Assembly: GCA_017601265.1 (NCBI GenBank)
Contig: JAFNJA010000096.1
Span: 573-7,975 of the forward strand
Length of the DNA stretch: 7,403 bases
Origin: Candidatus Brockarchaeota archaeon
GTDB taxonomy: Archaea > Thermoproteota > EX4484-205 > DTQO01
Direction of reading: 5' to 3'
Within the stretch, counting starts at the first letter, position 1; each line of letters opens with the position of its first letter. Made by a program: the position numbers and the translations under genes. The notes under the pieces are model-generated. The model did not search any database. It saw only the letters and a list, made by a program, of their open reading frames with translations, and was not told where the DNA came from. Below are positions 1 through 5,108 of the stretch, one piece after another.

Positions 1-715
1 GCCGCATCTCCTCCAAGACCTCTTTCTTCCTCCTGAAGTACTCCGCCTCGTCCTTCACGTACCTGTCGACGAAGGGCATCGCCACCGTCAAGTTCAGGAG
101 GTTTCCGTTCCTCAACCCCATGACCTTCACGTCCTCCCCGGTCTCGGGGTACTCCTTCTTGAACCGCTTCGAGTTCAGGAACCGCTCCATCGCCAGCACC
201 GTCTTTTCCGTCCTCGTCATCGGCGCGTACCCGACCGCCGCGGAGGTATCGTTCGCGCCCAGGAACCTGCCTCCCCTGCTGAATATGTCCCTCAGCTCCT
301 CCGCCCCGGGCTTCAGCTCCACCTGGCAGTCGAGGTGCTCCTCCGGGTCAACGAACCTCAGGTTGCGCCTGAACCACCCCTTGGCAGCCTTGACCGCTAT
401 TCCCCCGACGTCAACCTGCTCGCCACCGGCGGAGATCGTGGCCCTGTCCCCGAAGATCAGGAGCATGGGTTTCCCTATCCTGCCGCCCCCGAACCTCACC
501 TCCGCCTCGCCCGCGACGAGCATCCCCTTGTCGATGTTGTGGTGGAGTATCGATCCGAACCTTTTCAGGTACTCCTTCGAGAGCGCTACCGAAACCTCGT
601 TCATCACGCAATCGCATATGTAGTCCGGGTGGCCCAGCCCCTTCCTCTCGCATATCTCGATCCTCTGCTTCTCCAAAGGGGTCCTGTTGATCTCGCTGAC
701 GACGACCTTGCTCAA
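1..715 (-). CDS. mat: S-adenosylmethionine synthetase, archaeal type (partial, C-terminus off the window)
   Basis: This cytosolic enzyme makes S-adenosylmethionine from methionine and ATP, the methyl donor and the substrate of radical SAM enzymes. I translated 238 codons on the minus strand with no stop before the window edge; the family is about 400 residues, so roughly the last 40% is missing. Seen motifs are GHPDYICD (residues 28-35, the archaeal version of the ATP/Met-binding GHPD), LHHNIDKG (57-64), NDTS (155-158) and GEDVKVMGLRNGN (193-205). They match the archaeal MAT family and not the bacterial MetK type. The start is TTG at 715-713: the frame has a stop at 769-767 and no ATG or GTG between. 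A weak AAGGT Shine-Dalgarno-like site lies 7 nt ahead. The winged-helix gene lies upstream in the same direction after a gap of 152 bases, which carries its own TATA-like box. Identity is very secure; the exact start is less so. Confidence 0.94.
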   Translation of the reverse strand, partial: MSKVVVSEINRTPLEKQRIEICERKGLGHPDYICDCVMNEVSVALSKEYLKRFGSILHHNIDKGMLVAGEAEVRFGGGRIGKPMLLIFGDRATISAGGEQVDVGGIAVKAAKGWFRRNLRFVDPEEHLDCQVELKPGAEELRDIFSRGGRFLGANDTSAAVGYAPMTRTEKTVLAMERFLNSKRFKKEYPETGEDVKVMGLRNGNLLNLTVAMPFVDRYVKDEAEYFRRKKEVLEEMR

Positions 716-757
716 ACGGTTTACCTTCGCGCTTCCTTCAGGCTCGATTCCGGGGCA

Positions 758-767
758 GAGATAAACC
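758..767 (-). promoter_or_regulatory. Probable TATA box for mat
   Basis: Read on the minus strand the site is GGTTTATCTC. It would place a transcription start near 737, leaving a leader of about 20 nt before the TTG start. A second TTTATG-like box lies at about 779-785 and could serve instead. Assignment is by spacing and composition only. Confidence 0.4.
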
Positions 768-816
768 TACCCGCCACGCATAAACGGCAGTAATATCGGG
801 GTTTTGGTCCCGCAAG

Positions 817-830
817 CCCGTTCGGACGGG
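817..830. repeat. Short perfect hairpin between the winged-helix gene and mat
   Basis: CCCGT (817-821) and ACGGG (826-830) are perfect inverted arms around a TCGG tetraloop. The hairpin lies 38 bases past the winged-helix stop codon in that gene's direction. No T-run follows on the minus strand, so it is not a clear terminator; it may protect an mRNA end or be chance in GC-rich DNA. Confidence 0.3.
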
Positions 831-867
831 GAATTTGGCCGATCTCGTCCGCGCAGCGCCGGGAGCT

Positions 868-1317
868 TCAGAAGGGCTTGTTCCTCCAAACCCTCACGGT
901 CTCGACCCAGGAGAACAAGGAAGCCAGGGAGCCGAAAACCAGGGCCACAAGGTTGTGGTAGCTCAGGTCCATCGGGTAAAGGAGCGCGTAAGCGACCAGC
1001 ATCGTCGTGAATAGCGTCGAGTAGAACAGGTGCCTGGGCAGCATCAGGCCCACCAGGGAGACGAAGTTCCCCAGCACGCCCACCTTGACCTCGTTCACGA
1101 GCAGGTACTCGCCGGAGGCGAGCTTCTCAAGGAGCTTGAGCTCCCTCAGCTTCTCGAGATGGTGCGCCGCCACGCTTGGGCTGCTTAAGCCAAGCTCCCT
1201 TTGGACCTCCCTTATCCCAACGGGCCTTTTGTGCCCGGCCTTCAGTACGTACCAGTAGACCCTCAGGGTGTTGCCCTTGACCTGGGACTCGATCTCCTTC
1301 TGGCCGGCCTCCGACAT
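868..1317 (-). CDS. Membrane-anchored winged-helix DNA-binding protein
   Basis: The 149-residue protein has two parts. Residues about 12-75 form a winged helix-turn-helix of the ArsR/MarR-like kind: helices around GIREVQRELGLSSPSVAAHHL (34-54), then LREL-KLLEKL and a short wing, GEYLLV (69-74). Residues about 79-139 are hydrophobic: a stretch at 79-93, a likely membrane helix at 97-116 and another at 121-139, ending in a short basic tail (RVWRNKPF). This suggests a DNA-binding head held at the membrane, a layout found repeatedly in archaea. The ligand or signal cannot be read from the sequence. The ATG at 1317 has a TATA-like TAATTAAT about 28 bases ahead, which fits a leaderless transcript. 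The gene is divergent from the radical SAM gene and upstream of mat in the same direction, so regulation of either neighbour, or of itself, is possible but inferred. Confidence 0.85.
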   Translation of the reverse strand: MSEAGQKEIESQVKGNTLRVYWYVLKAGHKRPVGIREVQRELGLSSPSVAAHHLEKLRELKLLEKLASGEYLLVNEVKVGVLGNFVSLVGLMLPRHLFYSTLFTTMLVAYALLYPMDLSYHNLVALVFGSLASLFSWVETVRVWRNKPF

Positions 1318-1341
1318 CCAGGCATGCCTTCCTTGACTCGG

Positions 1342-1349
1342 ATTAATTA
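1342..1349 (-). promoter_or_regulatory. TATA-like promoter of the winged-helix gene (leaderless)
   Basis: The minus strand reads TAATTAAT here, preceded by AATAAGCG, which could be a BRE-like element. Its centre is about 28 bases ahead of the ATG at 1317, the usual archaeal TATA-to-start spacing, so the transcript probably begins at or next to the start codon. The box is AT-rich in a very GC-rich setting. It could also act in the plus direction, giving a start near 1371. Confidence 0.5.
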
Positions 1350-1406
1350 CGCTTATTCCCCGAGGCGAGCTTGATCGGCCGGGCCCTGGACCCGGCGCGG
1401 CTCCAT

Positions 1407-1416
1407 CCTTATCTAA
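1407..1416 (+). promoter_or_regulatory. Possible TATA box for the radical SAM gene
   Basis: CCTTATCTAA is centred about 28 bases ahead of the ATG at 1440, so transcription would start at that ATG and give a leaderless message. If the longer reading frame from TTG 1371 is used instead, this site is coding and the AT-rich stretch at 1341-1356 would be the promoter. Confidence 0.35.
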
Positions 1417-1439
1417 CCCAAATGGCTCCTTCGAAGGCG

Positions 1440-2465
1440 ATGCTGGGGAGCCCTACCGCGAAGGAGGCGAGGCTTTACGCCAAGCTTGCGGGAGGCAAAG
1501 TGATGTGCGGGCTCTGCGAGAGGCGCTGCGTCATCCCGGATTCAGGGAGGGGTTTCTGCAAGACGAGGATCAACGTGGCAGGAAAACTGCACACCCTCGT
1601 TTACGGAAGCATCTCGGCGGTCTCCGTGAACCCGATCGAGAAGAAGCCCTTCTTCCACTACCGCCCGGGCTCCAAGGCCTTGACCTTCTCCTCCCTCTCC
1701 TGCAACTTCTCGTGCCCTTGGTGCCAAAATTGGGAGCTCTCACGCTCCTCGCCCGGCGCGGACGTAGGGAACTTCGTGGGCGCCGACAGGATGGTGAGCC
1801 TCGCCCTCTCGAGGGGCTGCCAAAGCCTCTCCGTCTCGTTCAACGAACCCACCCTCCTCTTCGATTACTGCGTCGACCTTTTCCCGGCCGCGCGCAGGAG
1901 CGGCTTGGGAGCCAACTTCGTCTCGAACGGCTACATGACCGAAGAAGCCCTGGCGATGCTGCGCGAAGCGGGGATGGACGCGATCAAGTTCGACGTTAAG
2001 GGCGACTCGGGGGTTTACGAGGATTTCTGCGGAGGCGCGAGGGCCGAAGTCGTCTGGAGGAACGCGAAGCGCGCGAAGGATTCGGGCCTCCACGTCGAGG
2101 TCGTCAACCTCGTCATCCCAGGCGTGAACGACGACGATGCCTGCGTCGATTGGATCGTGGGCGAGCACCTGAAGAACTTGGGGCCCGAGGTCCCGCTTCA
2201 CTTCACCAGGTACCACCCGACCCGGTGGTTCGGCTCGCCGCCGACGCCCGTCAGCGCGCTCGAGAGGGCGAGGGAGGTTGCGAGGAAGGCGGGCGTCCTT
2301 TACGCCTACGTCGGGAACGTCCCCGGGCACAGGTTTGAGAACACTTGGTGCCCGGCCTGCGGAGAGTTGCTCGTGGAGAGGCGCGGGTTCGAGGCGGTCA
2401 GGATGAAACTGTCGAAGGAACGCCGTTGCCCGAGGTGCGGGAACGGGGTGCCGATCGTGCTGTGA
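1440..2465 (+). CDS. amrS: AmmeMemoRadiSam-system radical SAM enzyme (AmrS-like)
   Basis: This is a radical SAM protein of the family found with Memo and AMMECR1 proteins, often annotated as a PflA-like activase. The substrate of the family is not established. Counting from ATG 1440 it has 341 residues: an N-terminal Cys cluster, CGLCERRC...GFC (about 23-40), the family signature DPIEKKP-like NPIEKKPFFHYRPGS (64-78), and the cluster motif CNFSCPWC (88-95), whose three Cys bind the SAM-cleaving 4Fe-4S cluster. The SAM-binding TIM-barrel strands follow (FNEP, FVSNGY, IKFDVKG), and the C-terminus is zinc-ribbon-like with CPAC and CPRC pairs (304-333). The frame stays open up to a TTG at 1371, and ATG 1422 is also in frame; I prefer 1440 because family homology begins just after it and a TATA-like box lies 28 bases ahead. 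No Memo or AMMECR1 gene is in the window. A hairpin terminator follows the gene. Confidence 0.9.
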   Translation: MLGSPTAKEARLYAKLAGGKVMCGLCERRCVIPDSGRGFCKTRINVAGKLHTLVYGSISAVSVNPIEKKPFFHYRPGSKALTFSSLSCNFSCPWCQNWELSRSSPGADVGNFVGADRMVSLALSRGCQSLSVSFNEPTLLFDYCVDLFPAARRSGLGANFVSNGYMTEEALAMLREAGMDAIKFDVKGDSGVYEDFCGGARAEVVWRNAKRAKDSGLHVEVVNLVIPGVNDDDACVDWIVGEHLKNLGPEVPLHFTRYHPTRWFGSPPTPVSALERAREVARKAGVLYAYVGNVPGHRFENTWCPACGELLVERRGFEAVRMKLSKERRCPRCGNGVPIVL

Positions 2466-2493
2466 GCGAAGCAAAGCCGCCCACCCTTTCGCG

Positions 2494-2511
2494 GCGCGCT
2501 TCGCGCTTTTT
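2494..2511 (+). terminator. Hairpin plus T-run terminator after the radical SAM gene
   Basis: GCGCG (2494-2498), a CTT loop and CGCGC (2502-2506) form a perfect 5-bp stem followed at once by five T (2507-2511). The site lies 29 bases past the radical SAM stop codon and ahead of the next gene's TATA box. T-tracts end archaeal transcripts; the hairpin makes it look like an intrinsic terminator. Confidence 0.55.
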
Positions 2512-2552
2512 CTCGCCGTAGACATTTTACACCTCCCATCGCCCGCGAATGC

Positions 2553-2560
2553 CTAAATAG
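2553..2560 (+). promoter_or_regulatory. TATA box of the four-helix membrane protein gene (leaderless)
   Basis: CTAAATAG is the only AT-rich patch in its GC-rich surroundings. Its centre is about 27 bases ahead of the ATG at 2583. No Shine-Dalgarno site precedes that ATG (the bases before it are CGGGTTCGG). Both facts fit a leaderless archaeal transcript starting at the ATG. Confidence 0.65.
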
Positions 2561-2582
2561 CGGGGCGCTTCCTCGGGTTCGG

Positions 2583-2942
2583 ATGAAGTCCGTGCAGTCG
2601 AAGCTCGTCTTCGGCGCCGCCCTGATCCTGGCCCAAGCCGCCATCGTAGCTTGGGCTTCCAGCCTAGGCGCCTTCGACGCCGGAACGGCGAGCTTCAACG
2701 ACCCGCTCCTCCTGCTCTTTCCTTTAGCCTTCACGATGGTTTACGCGCTCGTGAGCAAGTGCTCCGTCAGCTCCTTCGTGTTCGGCCTTTCGTCATGGCT
2801 CGTGTTCCCGCTGGCGTTCCTCGTCGTGCACCGGACCGAACCTCCCGCGGCGGCGCTGCTGATCTTCTTGGCGATGGGCGTCTTCTACGGCTTGGTCGGC
2901 GCGGTAAGTTCGATCAGGATGTCGGAGGTCAAGGGCGTCTGA
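2583..2942 (+). CDS. Small four-helix membrane protein, function unknown
   Basis: I do not recognise the family. The 119-residue protein is strongly hydrophobic and has four likely membrane helices at about residues 8-27, 41-58, 64-82 and 88-109. Basic residues near the N-terminus (MKSVQSK) favour a cytoplasmic N-end by the positive-inside rule. The only polar stretches are short loops (DAGTASFND at 32-40; HRTEPP at 83-88) and a C-terminal tail with IRMSEVKG. No metal-binding or catalytic motif is visible; a single Cys lies at 60. The TATA box 27 bases before the ATG and the terminator upstream make it a single-gene transcript, apart from both the radical SAM gene and the operon downstream. 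That the gene is real is supported by the promoter and the consistent membrane topology; its role is open. Confidence 0.72.
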   Translation: MKSVQSKLVFGAALILAQAAIVAWASSLGAFDAGTASFNDPLLLLFPLAFTMVYALVSKCSVSSFVFGLSSWLVFPLAFLVVHRTEPPAAALLIFLAMGVFYGLVGAVSSIRMSEVKGV

Positions 2943-3154
2943 ATCCGCCTCCGCAAATCCGCGCTTGACGCGCTCGCGGCCTCCGAACAAGATCCCCCGC
3001 ATCCGGAGCGGCGCGGCCAACCGCCGCCACCGGCGCCCTGCCCCAGAGGTTGGCATTAAGCCAAGATCCCAACAGCCCTGGTTCGCGAAGCCCGCCGAGA
3101 ACCGAGATCGCGCTTTTAACTTTTCCAGGGCCTTCCGCCCCATCGGGGGGCAAT

Positions 3155-3163
3155 CCTTTTTAA
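3155..3163 (+). promoter_or_regulatory. Probable TATA box of the five-gene operon
   Basis: CCTTTTTAA lies about 27 bases ahead of a likely transcription start near 3187, which would leave a leader of about 32 nt. Unlike the two leaderless genes to the left, this one has a Shine-Dalgarno-like site before its ATG. A second T-rich site (CTTTTAACTTTT, about 3114-3124) is an alternative. The CCCAGG direct repeat falls at the inferred start site and could be an operator; that is speculative. Confidence 0.4.
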
Positions 3164-3209
3164 CGAAACTGTTCACTTGGTCGCCCAGGTCCCAGGCTAT
3201 TGACAATTT

Positions 3210-3215
3210 GGTGGT
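3210..3215 (+). promoter_or_regulatory. Ribosome binding site choosing ATG 3219
   Basis: GGTGGT ends 3 bases before the ATG at 3219 and resembles the archaeal GGTGAT core. It supports this start over the internal in-frame ATG at 3261, which itself has a GAGG-rich stretch ahead of it and cannot be ruled out. Confidence 0.45.
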
Positions 3216-3218
3216 AAC

Positions 3219-3965
3219 ATGCCTCCAGCCGACACCCACTTGACTTCCCTGAGGAAGAGGATGATAACGATCGAGCTCCTCTCCTTGGCGAAGAAGAGCC
3301 ACACCTACAGGGAGCTCGCGGAGATCACCAACCTGCCGATCACGGTCCTGAGCCGCTACGTGAAGGGCCACGTCCTCCCCTCTTCGAGCAGGGCCGAAGC
3401 GCTGAGGTCCGCCCTCGAACAGGTCGTCTCGCTGGAGAAGCTGCTGAGGGACAACGTGAAGTTCGACGAGGCCGGTTACTTCGACAACTCCTCGATAATC
3501 TGGGACCTCAACCTCCTGAGGCTGGCCGCGTACAGGGTCATAGAAACCTTCGCAGGAAGGAAGATAACAAAGATAATGACGGCCGAAGCCGACGGCATAC
3601 CTTTCGCGACGGTCGTCGCGAGCGAGATGGGGAAAGGCCTCCTCGTGGCGAGGAAAACGCGCGAGGTCGGGGTTTCGGATTGGCTCGAAGATTCCTACAC
3701 CCCGAGCAACTCGGCCGTCGTCATAACCCTCCACGTCCCGAAGTACATGATAAGGAGGAACGACAGCATACTCATCGTGGACGACGTCACGAGGACTGGA
3801 GAAACCCAGAGGTCGTTGGTGGAGCTCGTGCTCAAGGCGAAGGCTTCGGTCGTCGGCGTGGTGACGCTCATAGGGATCGGTAACGCTTGGAAGCAGAAGC
3901 TCGCCCTCGAGGGCGACTTCATACTCGATTCCATAGTCGAGATGAACGAGCCGATCAAGCAGTGA
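3219..3965 (+). CDS. HTH-phosphoribosyltransferase regulator (GfcR/PurR-like)
   Basis: The 248-residue protein has an N-terminal helix-turn-helix (about 16-55: SHTYRELAEITNLPITVLSRYVKG) joined to a type I phosphoribosyltransferase domain (about 95-240). The PRPP-binding loop is complete, ILIVDDVTRTGET (184-196), with the paired acidic residues D188 and D189. The stretch TAEADGIPFATVVASEMGKGLLVARKTREVG (121-151) is like the adenine/xanthine phosphoribosyltransferase fold. The same plan is used by GfcR in haloarchaea and PurR in Gram-positive bacteria, where the PRTase fold mostly senses a ligand such as PRPP or a sugar phosphate and does not make nucleotides. The DNA target here is unknown; as first gene of a tight operon it may regulate itself and the genes behind it. 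The stop codon TGA overlaps an ATG (3965-3967), but that ATG is out of frame with the next gene. The HTH plus PRTase layout is secure; the exact subfamily is not. Confidence 0.86.
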   Translation: MPPADTHLTSLRKRMITIELLSLAKKSHTYRELAEITNLPITVLSRYVKGHVLPSSSRAEALRSALEQVVSLEKLLRDNVKFDEAGYFDNSSIIWDLNLLRLAAYRVIETFAGRKITKIMTAEADGIPFATVVASEMGKGLLVARKTREVGVSDWLEDSYTPSNSAVVITLHVPKYMIRRNDSILIVDDVTRTGETQRSLVELVLKAKASVVGVVTLIGIGNAWKQKLALEGDFILDSIVEMNEPIKQ

Positions 3966-3966
3966 T
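3962..3966 (+). promoter_or_regulatory. Possible ribosome binding site for a CTG start at 3972
   Basis: GTGAT matches part of the archaeal anti-16S consensus (AGGAGGTGATC) and overlaps the stop codon of the regulator gene. It sits 5 bases ahead of the in-frame CTG at 3972, an ideal distance. This is the main support for a CTG start of the lipoate-ligase-like protein. Confidence 0.35.
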
Positions 3967-3971
3967 GCAAG

Positions 3972-5048
3972 CTGCTCAATCCCAAGGCGCAGGAAGGGGG
4001 CGGCAAGGCCGGAACCCTCCGGTTCTTCGACCTGGGGAAAGCGGATGTCTTGACGGGCATCTGCGTCTCCGAAGCCGCCTTCCTCTCCGCGAAGCACCCA
4101 GCGACCTTCGTCGCCTTCTCGCCGAAGAAAGCGTGCGTGTCGGTCGGCAGGTTCCAGTTGGTCGGGAGCGTTTTCAAGTCCGCCCTGAAGTCGGAGAAGC
4201 TCGGCGTCCTGAGGCGCCCGAGGGGAGGGGGCCAGCTCCTCCACACGCCCCCCCAGGTGGTCTTCTCGCTTGTGATGAAGGGAGGAGCTGAAGAAGTGAG
4301 CAATGTGGCGCTGAACGGCGTCTTGATGGTGCTCGAGCAACTCGGCATGGCCGGAAAACTTGAAGGCTTCACGGGGGTCGTGGTCGGGGGCAGGAGGATA
4401 TGCGAGTACACCGCCTCGTCGGTCGGCGGCTTCTCCCAGCTCCTCGGCGTGCTCCTGCTCGAGGGCGACTACGACCTGATGAGCCGCCTGAACGTGGCGC
4501 GGGAGGAGCTAAGGCGCGCCGAGAGGGCGAGGCTCGTCGGCCTCGTGACGAGCGTCGAAAACGAGACGGGCTCCATCCCGGACGCCGAGGCCTTGAGGAG
4601 GGCGCTTGCCAGTTCGGTATCGATGTCGGCGGGCCTCAGAGCTTCGAAAGGCCGCCTTTCCCTCGGCGAGAGGAAAGTGCTCGCGAAGGTCTTTAAGAGG
4701 CTCTCCTCCGGGAGCTGGCTGGACCAGCGCTCCTTGGACCACCCCTCGCTCTTCGAGGAGTCCTTCAAGCCCAAGCAATCTTCCATCAAATCCGAGGCCG
4801 GCCTGCTGGAAGTCTCGCTAAGGAGCTCGGGGAACGCGGTATCCGAGGTCGGTTTCAGCGGAAGCTTCACCTTCTACCCCGAGGAGAAGCTCGGGGATCT
4901 GGAGAGGTTCCTGGTGGGCTGCGAGCTGTCGGAGGCCGAGCTCGTCGAAAGGATCTCGTCCTTCTACCTCAAGGAGGGGGTGAAAAGCCCCGGCTTCTCC
5001 CCCCTTGACCTGGCCTACGCCATACTGAAAGCCTCCTTCGAGGACTGA
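3972..5048 (+). CDS. Divergent lipoate-protein ligase-fold protein with accessory domain; start uncertain
   Basis: The protein looks like LplA: a BPL/LplA/LipB catalytic-type domain followed by the LplA C-terminal accessory domain. Seen are an N-terminal LRFFDLGKADVL like the family's WRxIDTG, then CVSVGRFQ (about 55-62), RRPRGGGQLLH (81-91, the lipoate/ATP-site RRxSGGG region) and, near the C-terminus, VGFSGSFTFYPEEKLGDLERFL (293-314), typical of the accessory domain. Where the family has G-R-K-I-S-G-S-A with its catalytic Lys, this protein has GRRICEYTA (140-148): Lys is Arg (codon 4395-4397), and the following GSA and HHG motifs are lost. It may be inactive, bind another acyl or cofactor group, or regulate. 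Homology begins ahead of the first in-frame TTG (4050), so I start at CTG 3972 behind GTGAT. A TTG 4050 start (332 residues) would cut off the first strand; a frameshift from ATG 3965 is another option. Confidence 0.75.
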   Translation: MLNPKAQEGGGKAGTLRFFDLGKADVLTGICVSEAAFLSAKHPATFVAFSPKKACVSVGRFQLVGSVFKSALKSEKLGVLRRPRGGGQLLHTPPQVVFSLVMKGGAEEVSNVALNGVLMVLEQLGMAGKLEGFTGVVVGGRRICEYTASSVGGFSQLLGVLLLEGDYDLMSRLNVAREELRRAERARLVGLVTSVENETGSIPDAEALRRALASSVSMSAGLRASKGRLSLGERKVLAKVFKRLSSGSWLDQRSLDHPSLFEESFKPKQSSIKSEAGLLEVSLRSSGNAVSEVGFSGSFTFYPEEKLGDLERFLVGCELSEAELVERISSFYLKEGVKSPGFSPLDLAYAILKASFED

Positions 5049-5108
5049 GTAAGTGATATCTCTGCCGGTGGAGAAGGCAGCCGCCAGGTCGATGCGTGGT
5101 CGCTGAAG

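Larger units (their letters stand above)
2943..3218. other. Gene-free stretch with short inverted repeats
   Basis: I see no convincing gene on either strand across these 276 bases; the open frames have arginine/proline-rich, low-complexity translations typical of GC-rich non-coding DNA. No tRNA-like cloverleaf was found. It holds a perfect inverted repeat, TTGGC-ATTAA-GCCAA (3050-3064), a small GCGC-TTGAC-GCGC repeat (2961-2973), a CCCAGG direct repeat at a 7-base step (3184-3189, 3191-3196), and the probable promoter of the downstream operon. Confidence 0.6.

Noticed and set aside
120..793. Plus-strand open frames across the left edge
   Set aside because: The minus strand encodes SAM synthetase here with GHPD and other family motifs in order; the plus frames are Ser/Pro-rich shadows.
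1740..2525. A 261-codon open frame on the minus strand
   Set aside because: It is antisense to the radical SAM enzyme, whose motifs are intact, and has no recognisable domain.
3060..3110. A possible tRNA T-arm (GGTTCGCGAA)
   Set aside because: The flanking bases do not form a 5-bp T stem, and no acceptor stem or anticodon arm could be laid out around it.
2965..3243. A 92-codon plus-strand frame across the gene-free stretch
   Set aside because: The translation is low in hydrophobic content and rich in Arg and Pro, no ribosome site precedes it, and it runs over the operon promoter and the next start codon.
2793..4340. A 515-codon open frame on the minus strand
   Set aside because: It lies antisense to the HTH-PRTase, membrane protein and lipoate-ligase-like genes, all with clear motifs or promoters. 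Its translation is rich in Arg, Glu, Asp and His with no domain, as expected for a shadow frame in GC-rich coding DNA.
5062..5080. CTGCC/GGCAG inverted repeat between the lipoate-ligase-like gene and endA
   Set aside because: Five-base arms with a nine-base loop and no T-run; not distinguishable from chance in this base composition.
5092..5106. A four-codon mini-ORF (Met-Arg-Gly-Arg, stop) ending 2 bases before the endA start
   Set aside because: Too short to support without conservation or ribosome profiling; likely chance.
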